Shown: positions 27,444 to 36,428, counted from the first letter of the stretch. The stretch: DNA of 64,000 nt from Streptococcus gallolyticus subsp. gallolyticus DSM 16831 (GCF_002000985.1 NZ_CP018822.1:2312001-2376000), one strand, 5' to 3'. Program-made: numbers and translations. The notes: a model not told the origin generated them from the letters alone.

Positions 27444-28109
27444 CTACCCCCAAATACGTTTGATTTCATTTTTAAAATCACGCGCTGCCGCAGCTGGGTC
27501 TGCTGCTTCTGTAATACCGCGCCCTGCAATAAAAGTGAAGACATCTACACCAGCAAAGAGTTTGAGTGTGTCAACACTAAGACCGCCAGTCACAGATACA
27601 CGAAAGCCCATATCAATAAGCTTTTTAACTTTATTCAAATCCTTTTCACCCCAAGTTTCACCAGCAAGGAGCGCATCACGCGATTGGTGATAAATAACTT
27701 GTGAAATCCCCGCATCAAGCCATTGTTGTGCTTGCTCGTAAGTCCAATCGCCATAAAGTTCAACTTGAATCTCACCACGTTCACCACGCACTTCTTCAAT
27801 GGCCTTACGCGCAGCTTTCATGGTTGGAATGGTAGCACAGCAAATACAAGTCATCCAGTCTGCTCCGCGTACAGCATTATTTTTAGCGACTGTTCCACCA
27901 GCGTCTGCACATTTAGTATCCGCCACAATCCATTTATCTGGAAAAAGATTACGAAGCACTTCGACTAACTCGCTGCCGACTTGCAAAAGACATACTGTCC
28001 CAGCCTCAATAATGTCAACTTCATTGCCAACCGAAACGGCAGCTGCAATAGCTCCTTTCAAATCAGAATGGTCAAGAGCAACTTGTAAATTTGGTAATTG
28101 TTTTGTCAT
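27444..28109 (-). CDS. ulaD: 3-keto-L-gulonate-6-phosphate decarboxylase
   Basis: A 221-aa OMP-decarboxylase-superfamily enzyme that turns 3-keto-L-gulonate 6-phosphate into L-xylulose 5-phosphate. It has the LPNLQVALDHSDL start, the metal- and proton-handling IVADTKCADAGG loop and a VTGGLSVDTLKLF phosphate-binding stretch. Two adjacent ATGs occur; the second (28109) has the better distance from AAAGGA. Confidence 0.94.
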   Translation of the reverse strand: MTKQLPNLQVALDHSDLKGAIAAAVSVGNEVDIIEAGTVCLLQVGSELVEVLRNLFPDKWIVADTKCADAGGTVAKNNAVRGADWMTCICCATIPTMKAARKAIEEVRGERGEIQVELYGDWTYEQAQQWLDAGISQVIYHQSRDALLAGETWGEKDLNKVKKLIDMGFRVSVTGGLSVDTLKLFAGVDVFTFIAGRGITEAADPAAAARDFKNEIKRIWG

Positions 28110-28151
28110 CATATTTCCTTTCTCTTCATTGCTAGTTTTAAAAATGTGATA

Positions 28152-28637
28152 TTAACTCTCTAAATCCAAGCCTTCCAAATACGGACTGTCCTTTGATTCA
28201 TCAATCATAGCCAAAACTTCTTCTTTGGTCTGACAAGATTGTAGGCGTTCTACCGAATTTTCTAACTCAAAAAGCGCAATAATCTGCGGAATAGCTACCG
28301 AAGTATGGATTTTTGAACTCGTAGCTGCCAAGGCAAGGAGTACAGAAACTTCTTTACCGTCTTGAAATTTAACAGGATGAGTCAATGTGATTAACGAAAA
28401 GGCATCACGTTGTACACCAGCTTCTGGACGCGCATGAGGCATCGCCATACCTGGCATCAAAATATAATACGGACCATACTGAGCTGTGGATGCGATAATA
28501 GCATCATAATATTCTGCCTTAACTGCGCCACTTTCAACCAGAGGTTCAACAGCTAACTTAACCGCCTCTTTCCAATCTGACGCTGTCACCCCTAGCCGAA
28601 TAGAATCATTATCAATCAAAGCTTGTTTTAAATTCAT
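28152..28637 (-). CDS. ulaC: PTS EIIA for L-ascorbate
   Basis: A 161-aa EIIA with the phosphorylated His in GMAMPHARPEAG. It starts MNLKQALIDNDSIRLGV; AAAGGAAGCAG lies ahead of ATG 28637, while the longer frame to 28700 reads through the hairpin at 28671-28698. A 230-bp gap with that hairpin separates it from ulaB, unusual inside this operon. Confidence 0.9.
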   Translation of the reverse strand: MNLKQALIDNDSIRLGVTASDWKEAVKLAVEPLVESGAVKAEYYDAIIASTAQYGPYYILMPGMAMPHARPEAGVQRDAFSLITLTHPVKFQDGKEVSVLLALAATSSKIHTSVAIPQIIALFELENSVERLQSCQTKEEVLAMIDESKDSPYLEGLDLES

Positions 28638-28670
28638 AAACTGCTTCCTTTCATACTTATCAAAAATCGT

Positions 28671-28698
28671 GGGTGTTTTCCTTTGTCTGAAAACACCC
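28671..28698 (-). terminator. hairpin between ulaB and ulaC
   Basis: A 10-bp perfect inverted repeat, GGGTGTTTTC / GAAAACACCC, followed on the minus strand by ACGATTTTTG. It looks like a partial terminator or an RNA-processing stem that would lower expression of ulaCDEF relative to ulaAB. Confidence 0.55.
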
Positions 28699-28868
28699 AT
28701 GTCAAGAACTTATATTCATAGATGACATTCTATCTAGAAAGTTGCTTTTCCGTTACTAGTCGTTAAAGTTTTTTTAAAAGACATCTAGTATTCCTGCAAA
28801 ATCCTCCCTAGATTGGTGAAAATCATCTGTCACCTGAAAATGCCACCTTCATGAATACAGGTTCTAAA

Positions 28869-29150
28869 TTATTTTAAAGCTGCTTCCAATTTTGTTTTTA
28901 TTTCATTATCGTCCATCAAATTATCAAGACCAATCAATTTACCATCAGTACGACCGTCTAATTCATGAATCAAGTGATTTGAAGCGACTACAATGTCATA
29001 ATTGGCTGCCAAGCCTTTAGCTTCTCCGACCGAACAAGAAGCTGATTCGATATTACTAACACCAAGTTGACGAAGTGCATTTTCAACTTTCATTTTGATA
29101 ACCATAGATGAGCCCATACCATTACCGCACGCTGTAAGAACTTTAACCAT
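28869..29150 (-). CDS. ulaB: PTS EIIB for L-ascorbate
   Basis: A 93-aa phosphocarrier with the active Cys in LTACGNGMGSSMVIKMK near the N-terminus. It pairs with UlaA and UlaC. AGGAGG-like GGAGGAAAATAAA lies ahead of the ATG. Confidence 0.92.
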   Translation of the reverse strand: MVKVLTACGNGMGSSMVIKMKVENALRQLGVSNIESASCSVGEAKGLAANYDIVVASNHLIHELDGRTDGKLIGLDNLMDDNEIKTKLEAALK

Positions 29151-29223
29151 TTTATTTTCCTCCGTTTGAATTCTTTTGTACTTTATAGAAAAGCATTATA
29201 AATAGCATTTACTTTTTAAACTG

Positions 29224-30684
29224 TTACTCTTCAGACTGAACTTGACCAGCATAGTAAGCTTCCTTGTCTTTTGCTCTTGCAAACTGAATTTGAGGGATTG
29301 CAAGCAAGAAGAGGCAGACAATAGCATAACCAATCGCGCCAGCATATTTGAAAAGATAAGCAAATGGAACCCATGGAATTTCAAAGTCAATATTGCCATG
29401 GTAACCACCATATGCACCGAGATTAAGAAGTGATACCGCAACGGCACCAAGTGCCACTTGAATAACCCCAGATAGGAAAGAAAGGACAACCGCAGCTTTC
29501 CAACCACCACGTTTATCAGCGTAAACAGCGATAGCCGCATTATCAAAAAATACTGGCACAAAACCTGTGATAATCAGAACTGGATTTTTGAAAATAATCA
29601 ATAAGAGAATGGTAATCAACTGTCCAATAAGACCTGTCGCAAAACCAAACAGTACCGCTGAAGGTGAACCGAAGCCAAATGATGCTGCAACATCGACCGC
29701 TGGGAATGAACCAGGAAGAAGCTTACTTGAAATTCCTTGGAAGGCATTCGTCAATTCAGCAACGAACATACGTACACCCTGCATCAAGATGAAAAGATAA
29801 ACTGAGAAAGTGAACGATGTCTCAATCACATACATAAAGAACGATTGACTTGCAGGATTATAAACCGTACCAGATGTGATAACGTCTGCATTTGACATGA
29901 TATCTGGTCCCAAAATATAGAGAATGGCACCAAAGAATACCAACATTAATGTCGCAGAAGCGACAACAGTATCATGGAAAATATTCAAGAAAGTTGGTAA
30001 TTTGAGATTATCAAGATTTTCTTCTTTTTTCCCAATTTTCGGAGCAATCTTATCAACAAACCAAATTGCAAATTGTTGTTGGTGTCCAATAGCGAATCCG
30101 CCACCACCAGTCAAACGTTGTGTTGGCTCAACAGTCATATTTGAACTAACAGCCCAATAAAGTCCACAAACAATACCTACTGCCAACGTTCCCCAAAATT
30201 GATTGCGGAAGCTTGGAATCAATAGAATAATCATCAAAGTAACCGTTGCTGCTTGCTGAACCATGATATGACCAGTGATAAACAACGTACGCACCTTTGT
30301 AATCTTACGAAACGCCACCAAGAAGATATTTAGGAAAAAACCAATCAACAAAGCTGTTGTAGCTGTCCCAACGAATTTAGGGAAATTATCCATAATATAA
30401 TTATTAGCCGCCGTCAAACCAAAATAAGGGTCAATAACAGCCGCACCAATATTAAAACGATAATTCAACGCCGCAAGAATTGGACGGAATGTGCTAACAA
30501 GTCCCGCAGAAGCTACATTTAAAATCATGTAACCTACTGTTGCCTTGACAAAACCAGCAAACACATCATACCAAGGTTTCTTCAAAAGAATGTATCCGAT
30601 TAAAACTAAGATACCTACAAAGAACGCTGGTTTCTGCAAAATATTTTGTGAAAACCAGTTAAGAATTGATAATAGGAAATCCAT
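29224..30684 (-). CDS. ulaA: PTS EIIC for L-ascorbate
   Basis: A 486-aa membrane permease that brings in L-ascorbate and releases it as the 6-phosphate. It has about eleven hydrophobic segments, the KAFFVGILVLIGYILLKKPWYD-like start and GGGFAIGHQQQFAIW and MQGVRMFVAELTNAFQG motifs of UlaA. First gene of the operon, behind a promoter with a perfect cre. Confidence 0.93.
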   Translation of the reverse strand: MDFLLSILNWFSQNILQKPAFFVGILVLIGYILLKKPWYDVFAGFVKATVGYMILNVASAGLVSTFRPILAALNYRFNIGAAVIDPYFGLTAANNYIMDNFPKFVGTATTALLIGFFLNIFLVAFRKITKVRTLFITGHIMVQQAATVTLMIILLIPSFRNQFWGTLAVGIVCGLYWAVSSNMTVEPTQRLTGGGGFAIGHQQQFAIWFVDKIAPKIGKKEENLDNLKLPTFLNIFHDTVVASATLMLVFFGAILYILGPDIMSNADVITSGTVYNPASQSFFMYVIETSFTFSVYLFILMQGVRMFVAELTNAFQGISSKLLPGSFPAVDVAASFGFGSPSAVLFGFATGLIGQLITILLLIIFKNPVLIITGFVPVFFDNAAIAVYADKRGGWKAAVVLSFLSGVIQVALGAVAVSLLNLGAYGGYHGNIDFEIPWVPFAYLFKYAGAIGYAIVCLFLLAIPQIQFARAKDKEAYYAGQVQSEE

Positions 30685-30729
30685 GAGATTACTCCTTTTC
30701 TATATTAGTTTTGTAATTTCTTTATGTTT

Positions 30730-30754
30730 ATTATAGAAAATGTAAGCGCAAACA
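30730..30754 (-). promoter_or_regulatory. ula operon promoter with perfect cre
   Basis: Plus-strand ATGTAAGCGCAAACA (30740-30754) fits the CcpA consensus at all fixed positions. It lies just upstream of a minus-strand -10 TATAAT (30730-30735). CcpA repression by preferred sugars is expected. Confidence 0.85.
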
Positions 30755-30853
30755 AAAAGAGCAAAAAAAACACAAGGAAGTGTGCAAAAATGTACTGAAC
30801 TTTTTGAAACACTCCCTTGAATTCTATTACTACTAAAAATGACAAAAAGAAAA

Positions 30854-30876
30854 AAGCTGAGACTAACGCCCAGCTT
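30854..30876 (-). terminator. terminator of the met-adh operon
   Basis: AAGCTG (30854-30859) pairs with CAGCTT (30871-30876); on the minus strand a TTTTTTC tract follows. Confidence 0.7.
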
Positions 30877-30910
30877 CGTTTACTTAATGGATAGCTATCA
30901 TTACAAAAAT

Positions 30911-31468
30911 TTATTTCTTCAAATTATCACGCCATGTGGCTGGTTTAAATTCGTCAATGATTGGAAGCAAACGTTTATCCACATCAATTTGCAAGACAGA
31001 GTTAAAGTTGTTAGTCGCAATCATTTGACCAGCAAAGCCGACAATAACGACGATTTCTTTGTCATCAAAGAATGTTCTTAGTTTTTCAAAGAGTTCATCA
31101 GACACAGCAGTTGGGTCTTTAACGATAGAACGTCCTAATTCTGTCAAAACTTCTTCACGTTCATCATAATTCAAATTCGCTGGGTCAAGACCAAGCCCTT
31201 TCACATCACTAATGAAAAAGAGTGAGCAAAGTTGACATGAGTTCGTTGTTGAAATCGCGTGAGCATAGAGAATGGCATCTTTCTCACCAACAACTTCTAC
31301 CAAACGTTGCCATGATATGTACCAACCCATGTAAGCATCGTATGTCGCAGCGTCATTTAAAAGCCCTTTTTTCATGTTTGTCACAGCGTTGCGACCTGCC
31401 AATTCATCGTAACGTTCTTTTTCTGCTCCTGTTGCTTCTTCAAGTTCTACCAATTTAATTCTTGCCAT
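30911..31468 (-). CDS. carboxymuconolactone decarboxylase/AhpD-family protein
   Basis: A 185-aa all-helical protein. The AhpD-type redox pair is in STTNSCQLCSLFF (C-x-x-C), so a peroxidase or thiol-oxidoreductase role is more likely than aromatic degradation. It is the last gene behind metNIQ and an alcohol dehydrogenase, 31 bp after the latter. The pairing suggests handling of aldehydes or peroxides, which is inference. Confidence 0.8.
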   Translation of the reverse strand: MARIKLVELEEATGAEKERYDELAGRNAVTNMKKGLLNDAATYDAYMGWYISWQRLVEVVGEKDAILYAHAISTTNSCQLCSLFFISDVKGLGLDPANLNYDEREEVLTELGRSIVKDPTAVSDELFEKLRTFFDDKEIVVIVGFAGQMIATNNFNSVLQIDVDKRLLPIIDEFKPATWRDNLKK

Positions 31469-31499
31469 TTTTAATCTCCTTTTACTTTTATACTTATTT

Positions 31500-32660
31500 T
31501 TAAAGTGCCAGTTTCAAAATTTCTTGTATGCTATCAGCATCAAGCAATTCATAATGCCCAACGCTTCCATTTCTGGTTGCACGTTTTGCCATAATCTCAA
31601 AATCTTTATCGTCAATTCCCAATTCTGTCAAAGTCGTTTTTAGCTCTAACGATTTGAAGAATGCTTCTAATTTTTCCGCAAGGATAAGCGCTCTTTCTTT
31701 TTCATCATAATCATGCGCATCTACATCAAATACGCGACTAGCAAGCAAAGCGGGACGCCAAGGTTTTCTTTCTGCCACATAACGAATCCAAGCTAGTAAC
31801 ACAACCGCCATTCCCTCGCCGTGGACGATATGATATTGTGCTGACAACTCATGCTCAATCCGATGTGACCCCCAGTCAGCGCTACGACCAGCATCTAAAA
31901 AGTTGTTGTGAGCCACACTAGCCAACCATTGAATTTCAGCACGCGCATTAATATCACTCAAATCATCAAGCAGACGGTCAGCATTTAACAACAATGCTCG
32001 AATGCCTCCCTCAATAAGATAGTCAGTGACATCAGAATGCTGTGTATCAGAAAAATAACGTTCCAAAAGGTGGGCTAAAACATCCGCAATCCCAACTGCT
32101 GTTTGATAAAGCGGCAAACCAGCGGTGTATTTGGGATTCATAATTGCAAATTTTGGAATAATACGGTCATCTTCAAAACCAATCTTCCATTCCCCATTTG
32201 AAATAATAGAAGCATTTGACGTTTCAGAACCACTTGACGCCGTTGTGGCGATAACACCGATATTTAATACCTCTTTTGGCGAAATGCCTTTGTCAAAGAA
32301 ATCCCAAACATCTCCGTCGTACGGTATCCCAAGTGCCACAGCTTTTGCGGTATCAATTGAACTTCCGCCACCAACTGCCAAAACAAAGTCAACTTTGTCT
32401 TTTTTGCCTTGCTCAACCAATTGTCGAACCAAATCAACCTCTGGATTGGGTACCACATTGCCATTTTCACTAAAAACAATACCTAATTCTTTAACAGCTT
32501 TTTCAATGACAGCATAAATTCCCAAATCTTTGATAAAATCGCCACTATAAACGAGCAAAAGTGAGCTTATGTGATTTTCTTTAAGCAAAGCGGTTAATTG
32601 TTGCTCACTATCTTCTCCAAATACGATTTTTGCTGGATTATAGTATTCAAATCCAATCAT
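31500..32660 (-). CDS. iron-containing alcohol dehydrogenase
   Basis: A 386-aa group III dehydrogenase of the butanol dehydrogenase type. It shows the GGGSSIDTAKAVA nucleotide loop, ATTASSGSETSNASII and the metal-binding His set in HLLERYFS and HRIEHELSAQYHIVHGEGMAV. It likely reduces aldehydes with NAD(P)H. It is placed 18 bp behind metQ, an unusual neighbour that suggests shared control by the met leader. Confidence 0.9.
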   Translation of the reverse strand: MIGFEYYNPAKIVFGEDSEQQLTALLKENHISSLLLVYSGDFIKDLGIYAVIEKAVKELGIVFSENGNVVPNPEVDLVRQLVEQGKKDKVDFVLAVGGGSSIDTAKAVALGIPYDGDVWDFFDKGISPKEVLNIGVIATTASSGSETSNASIISNGEWKIGFEDDRIIPKFAIMNPKYTAGLPLYQTAVGIADVLAHLLERYFSDTQHSDVTDYLIEGGIRALLLNADRLLDDLSDINARAEIQWLASVAHNNFLDAGRSADWGSHRIEHELSAQYHIVHGEGMAVVLLAWIRYVAERKPWRPALLASRVFDVDAHDYDEKERALILAEKLEAFFKSLELKTTLTELGIDDKDFEIMAKRATRNGSVGHYELLDADSIQEILKLAL

Positions 32661-32678
32661 CCCTTACTCCTTTATTAC

Positions 32679-33512
32679 TTAGTCCAAAGGCACTACTGCA
32701 CCGTCATAAGTTTCCTCAATAAATGATTTAATCTCTGAACTTTGAAGCACTTCAACCAATGTTTTCAACGCCTCGTCGTCTTTCTTATCTGGTGATGTTG
32801 CAATAATATTAGCATACGTTTTTGCTGCTAGACCATCGTTAGCTTCCACCGCCAAAGCATCACTAACTTTCAAACCACCTTCAATCGCATAGTTTCCGTT
32901 GATAACGGCAATATCCACATCTGGAAGAGCAGATACTAACTGTTCTGGCGCCAATTCTTTAAATTGGATATTTTTTGGATTATCGGTAATATCTTCTACC
33001 GTTGCATTTACGCCAGCATCGTCATTTAAGGTAATAATTCCCTCTTGTGCAAGCAAGAGTAGTGCACGCGCTTCATTTGTTACATTATTCGGAACAGCAA
33101 CCAAAGCTCCATCTGGAAGTGATGATAATTTCGTTACACGACCAGCATAGATTCCAAAGGGTTCATAGTGAATAGCTCCAATGGATACCAAATCAGAGTC
33201 ATTTTCTTTATTAAATTGTTCTAAATAAGGAACGTGTTGGAAATAATTGGCATCCAAACTGCCCTCGATAACTCCCGTATTTGGCGTAATCGAATCCTCA
33301 AGTTTCACAATTTCTAAAGTAATCCCTTTTTTCGCCAAAATTGGTTTTGCTTCTTCGAGAATTTCAGCGTGCGGTGTAATATTTGCCCCCACCTTAATCA
33401 CGGTATTGCTATCTGATGTACTGCTTGAAGTGGCAGCTTGACTAGCTCCACAACCAGTCAAAATGGTTGCCACAAAGCCTGTAACGATTAACGATAATAC
33501 TTTCTTTTTCAT
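32679..33512 (-). CDS. metQ: methionine ABC transporter substrate-binding lipoprotein
   Basis: A 277-aa NlpA/MetQ lipoprotein. The signal peptide ends in the lipobox LTGC (Cys21). The mature part has IKVGANITPHAEILE and ANYFQHVPYLEQFN of the family. It binds methionine, its D-form or peptides on the outer face of the membrane and delivers to MetI. Third gene of the metN-metI-metQ set, 74 bp after metI. Confidence 0.93.
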   Translation of the reverse strand: MKKKVLSLIVTGFVATILTGCGASQAATSSSTSDSNTVIKVGANITPHAEILEEAKPILAKKGITLEIVKLEDSITPNTGVIEGSLDANYFQHVPYLEQFNKENDSDLVSIGAIHYEPFGIYAGRVTKLSSLPDGALVAVPNNVTNEARALLLLAQEGIITLNDDAGVNATVEDITDNPKNIQFKELAPEQLVSALPDVDIAVINGNYAIEGGLKVSDALAVEANDGLAAKTYANIIATSPDKKDDEALKTLVEVLQSSEIKSFIEETYDGAVVPLD

Positions 33513-33586
33513 AATCCGTCTCCTTTTCTTTTCACTAATCCATTTTCATAAAATGACAACTTTCTTTTCACATTTTCAAATTTCTT

Positions 33587-34240
33587 TTACGATTTTCGTT
33601 TTTTCTTAGCAATTAGGTTGCCAACTTCCTGAATAATCATCACCATGATGACAAGTAAAGCCACCGTTGACCAAAGGACATCCTTTTGATAACGATAGTA
33701 GCCATATTGCAGAGCAATTGCGCCTAAACCGCCTCCGCCAATGACACCTGCCATTGCAGAATACCCAAGCACAGTAGCAACATTTATCGCAGCCCCCTGC
33801 AAAAGTGACGGCGTTGCTTCTGGCAAAATAAAATGTAAGATAATGTAAAACGGTGACGCTCCCATTGCCGTTGCAGCTTCGATAATTCCTGGTTGAACCT
33901 CGCACAATGACGCCTCAACCATGCGTGCCACAATTGGAATCGTTCCAATGGTTAAGGGAACAATAGAAGCGATAGTTCCTATGGAAGACCCTGTCACTAA
34001 TCTTGTAAAAGGGATAAGAAGAACCAATAAAATCAAGAACGGCAAAGACCGTAAAATATTAACAATAACTCCCAATACAAGATTGATAATGCGATTTTCT
34101 AAAAGTCTCCCTCGAGCCGTTGCGTATAAAATAATTCCAAGTGGCAACCCAATCAGATAAGCGATTAAAGCTGAAAAGAAGGTCATTTCAAGCGTTTCTA
34201 GTATCCCAACTTGAATCGCTTCTATGATATATTGACTCAT
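33587..34240 (-). CDS. metI: methionine ABC transporter permease
   Basis: A 217-aa permease with five or six hydrophobic helices. The EAA loop EAATAMGASPFYIILHFILPEA contacts MetN. The gene start overlaps the metN stop by 4 bp, so translation is coupled. Confidence 0.95.
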   Translation of the reverse strand: MSQYIIEAIQVGILETLEMTFFSALIAYLIGLPLGIILYATARGRLLENRIINLVLGVIVNILRSLPFLILLVLLIPFTRLVTGSSIGTIASIVPLTIGTIPIVARMVEASLCEVQPGIIEAATAMGASPFYIILHFILPEATPSLLQGAAINVATVLGYSAMAGVIGGGGLGAIALQYGYYRYQKDVLWSTVALLVIMVMIIQEVGNLIAKKKRKS

Positions 34241-35244
34241 TCTCTAACCACCTCCGATAAGCTAAGCCCATTTTTCTTTAGGAAATCAATAATAACCTCT
34301 TGATCACCCACTTCTGGCGGAAGCTCCAGCACCATTTGCCCATAGCCAATACCACCAACACTCTTTGTATTTGCGCTAAGGATATTGACTTTCTTACCTG
34401 TCGTTTCAACAAGATTTGCAATAAAAGGCTCACTAGCAGCTAAACCGTCAAAAACAATACGAACAAGCCGACCATTCGGATTTGAAGGGTCAAATGGATT
34501 CGTTGGAAAAACTAATTTTCTAGCCACTTTTGATTGCGGAGCACGGAAAACTTCTTTTACCTCTCCAATCTCAGCAAGCTTACCATTGTCAATGATTGCC
34601 ACACGATCACAAATTTTCTCAACCACGGACATCTCATGGGTAATGATAACAATCGTTAATTTTCTTTTTTCATTAATCTCTTTTAAAAGCTCTAGAATTT
34701 CTCCTGTGATTTTAGGATCCAAAGCGCTAGTCGCCTCATCACACAAGAGCACTTTTGGGTCGGCAGCAAGTGCACGCGCAATCGCCACTCTCTGCTTTTG
34801 CCCACCAGATAAGCGTTCAGGGTAAGCATTTTTCTTATCCGATAAGCCGACAATCGCTAGCATTTCTTCAGCTATTTCTCTACGTTTTACCTTATCCACC
34901 CCAGCAATTCGCAAAGGCTGTTCGACATTTTGAATTACCGTTCTTTGTTGCAAAAGATTGAAACTTTGAAAAATCATCGAAATCGAATGTCTAACGTTTC
35001 GAAGTTCCCCTGTTTTCAAGCTTGCCAAATCATTCCCATAAAATTTGACCGTGCCAGCTGAAACTTCTTCCAAGCGATTTAAAGTTCTCACCAACGTTGA
35101 CTTTCCAGCACCGCTCATCCCAATAATGCCAAAAATTTCTCCCTCACGGATTGACAAACTAACATCTTCTAGAGCGACAAATTCTTTGCCATCATTTTTG
35201 TATGTCTTTGATATGTTTTCCAACTCAAATACATTTTTTACCAA
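34237..35244 (-). CDS. metN: methionine ABC transporter ATPase
   Basis: A 335-aa ABC ATPase. Walker A GMSGAGKST, signature LSGGQKQRVAIARAL and Walker B VLLCDEATSALD are present. The C-terminal NIL domain (about 260-335) senses methionine and inhibits transport. The start is TTG at 35244 with GAGGTG just upstream; there is no in-frame ATG nearby. First structural gene behind a long leader with an attenuator-like hairpin. Confidence 0.93.
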   Translation of the reverse strand: MVKNVFELENISKTYKNDGKEFVALEDVSLSIREGEIFGIIGMSGAGKSTLVRTLNRLEEVSAGTVKFYGNDLASLKTGELRNVRHSISMIFQSFNLLQQRTVIQNVEQPLRIAGVDKVKRREIAEEMLAIVGLSDKKNAYPERLSGGQKQRVAIARALAADPKVLLCDEATSALDPKITGEILELLKEINEKRKLTIVIITHEMSVVEKICDRVAIIDNGKLAEIGEVKEVFRAPQSKVARKLVFPTNPFDPSNPNGRLVRIVFDGLAASEPFIANLVETTGKKVNILSANTKSVGGIGYGQMVLELPPEVGDQEVIIDFLKKNGLSLSEVVRE

Positions 35245-35436
35245 CGAATCACCTCGTCATTCCTAATTACTTCTACTGCATATAACTCGCAACATTATCT
35301 TATAATGTCATCTTTTCACTTCATGACATTAACAATCATTTCAAAAATCTCCTAAAAACATTTATAACTCCTTTTGATCACTAAATGTCATTAATGGTCA
35401 GCAGCGCATCACCTCCATCCATAAAAAACGACCAAC

Positions 35437-35475
35437 ATAAGCCTCAAACCTGTTTTTTTCAAGTATCAGGCTTAT
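35437..35475 (-). other. hairpin in the metN leader
   Basis: ATAAGCCT (35437-35444) and AGGCTTAT (35468-35475) form a perfect 8-bp stem enclosing a second CCTG/CAGG stem. It lies in the leader between the attenuator terminator and metN. Its role is unknown; it may be an RNA stability or processing element. Confidence 0.4.
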
Positions 35476-35542
35476 AAATAGCACCATTAAAATAAGTTTT
35501 TTTACTTCTCATAAGTATATCCTTTTCTATTTTTTAGGTACG

Positions 35543-35571
35543 AAAAAAGGAGCTTCATTTGATGAAGCCCC
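35543..35571 (-). terminator. attenuator terminator ahead of metNIQ
   Basis: On the minus strand GGGGCTTCAT-CAA-ATGAAGCTCC (35549-35571) is followed by six T. It stands after the 38-codon leader ORF and 300 bp before metN. Its left arm overlaps a sequence (35568-35577) that is complementary over 8 bp to an earlier leader segment at 35661-35668, giving a competing antiterminator. Confidence 0.8.
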
Positions 35572-35606
35572 AGGCAACTGACTACACATAATCTTTAAAG
35601 CGAAGA

Positions 35607-35723
35607 CTATACTGTATCGGGACGTACAGACACGCAATCGAACGCCCCAGTCAGATAATATGCCTGGGAATTTTGCATTCGACAACACATGACAGTTTGT
35701 TTAACGATAGTGATGTTTAGCAT
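35607..35723 (-). CDS. leader peptide ahead of metNIQ
   Basis: A 38-codon ORF with a near-perfect ribosome site, AGAGGAGG, eight bases before the ATG. It contains Met12-Cys13-Cys14-Arg15-Met16 and a third Cys at 30. A good promoter precedes it. Two leader RNA segments inside it (35661-35668 and 35643-35650) can pair with each other, and the first can also pair with the terminator arm. This suggests control by ribosome stalling during Cys or Met shortage. I do not recognise a named leader family. Confidence 0.65.
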   Translation of the reverse strand: MLNITIVKQTVMCCRMQNSQAYYLTGAFDCVSVRPDTV

Positions 35724-35766
35724 GTCTGAATCCTCCTCTAAAAATTTTTCTGAAATAATTGAAATT

Positions 35767-35795
35767 ATAATAACACCATTCACCTACTATGTCAA
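35767..35795 (-). promoter_or_regulatory. promoter of the met leader
   Basis: Minus-strand TTGACA (35790-35795) and TATTAT (35767-35772) with a 17-bp spacer. The message would start about 35760, ahead of the leader ORF. Confidence 0.8.
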
Positions 35796-36026
35796 TGGCT
35801 TTTTTAGAAAAATTTTAAATTTTCTGTTTATTATCATAAAACAGATACACTTCAAAGCCAAAATCTACAACTTTTTAACACCATTCTACCAATTAGCACT
35901 TCCCCTTGTTTACAAATTATCTAAAAATATTAATTTTTAATAGACAAAATTACCCTATTTTTTAAAATGGCTTGATTTGGTAACATTTCCTAAGGTATAA
36001 TAAGCCATATTAGAAAGGTGGTTCGC

Positions 36027-36428
36027 ATGATATCAACAAGAGGACGTTACGCCATTCGAGTAATGATTGACCTCGTCGAAAATAATAATGGGCACTATAT
36101 TCCGCTAAAAGACATTGCCAAAAGACAAGAAATTTCCAAAAAATACCTCGAAATTATTGTTAAAGAAATGGTGGCAGGTGAGCTGCTTATTGGAGCTAGC
36201 GGGAGAGGTGGCGGTTACAAGCTTCGTCGAAAACCCGAAGAATATACTGTTGGAGAAATTCTTGACCTCATGGAAGGCACACTTTCATCCGTTGCTTGCT
36301 TGGCTGACAAATCCTTTGATTGTCCCAGAAAAGATAAATGCAAAACACTTCCCATGTGGACAGAATATGACAATCTGGTTCATGACTTCTTCTACGGCAA
36401 AACTATCCTCGACCTTGTTAATAATTAA
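36027..36428 (+). CDS. Rrf2-family transcriptional regulator
   Basis: A 133-aa winged-helix regulator of the CymR/IscR family. The recognition helix is in ISKKYLEIIVKEM and the wing in GASGRGGGYKLRR. Three Cys lie in ACLADKSFDCPRKDKC, a C-x8-C-x5-C spacing that could hold an iron-sulfur cluster or sense redox; B. subtilis CymR has no such set. AAAGGTGG favours ATG 36027 over the GTG at 36018. It is divergent from the metNIQ leader, which makes sulfur or redox control of that promoter plausible. Confidence 0.85.
   Translation: MISTRGRYAIRVMIDLVENNNGHYIPLKDIAKRQEISKKYLEIIVKEMVAGELLIGASGRGGGYKLRRKPEEYTVGEILDLMEGTLSSVACLADKSFDCPRKDKCKTLPMWTEYDNLVHDFFYGKTILDLVNN

Noticed and set aside
35390..35430. 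Very short ORFs after GGAGG in the met leader
   Set aside because: The ATGs are either too near the GGAGG or give a 3- or 13-codon frame with no sign of use.
35245..35542. SAM riboswitch (SMK or S-box) ahead of metN
   Set aside because: No GUUUCAAAAGGAG-type or S-box core is seen; the visible elements are a leader ORF and terminator instead.
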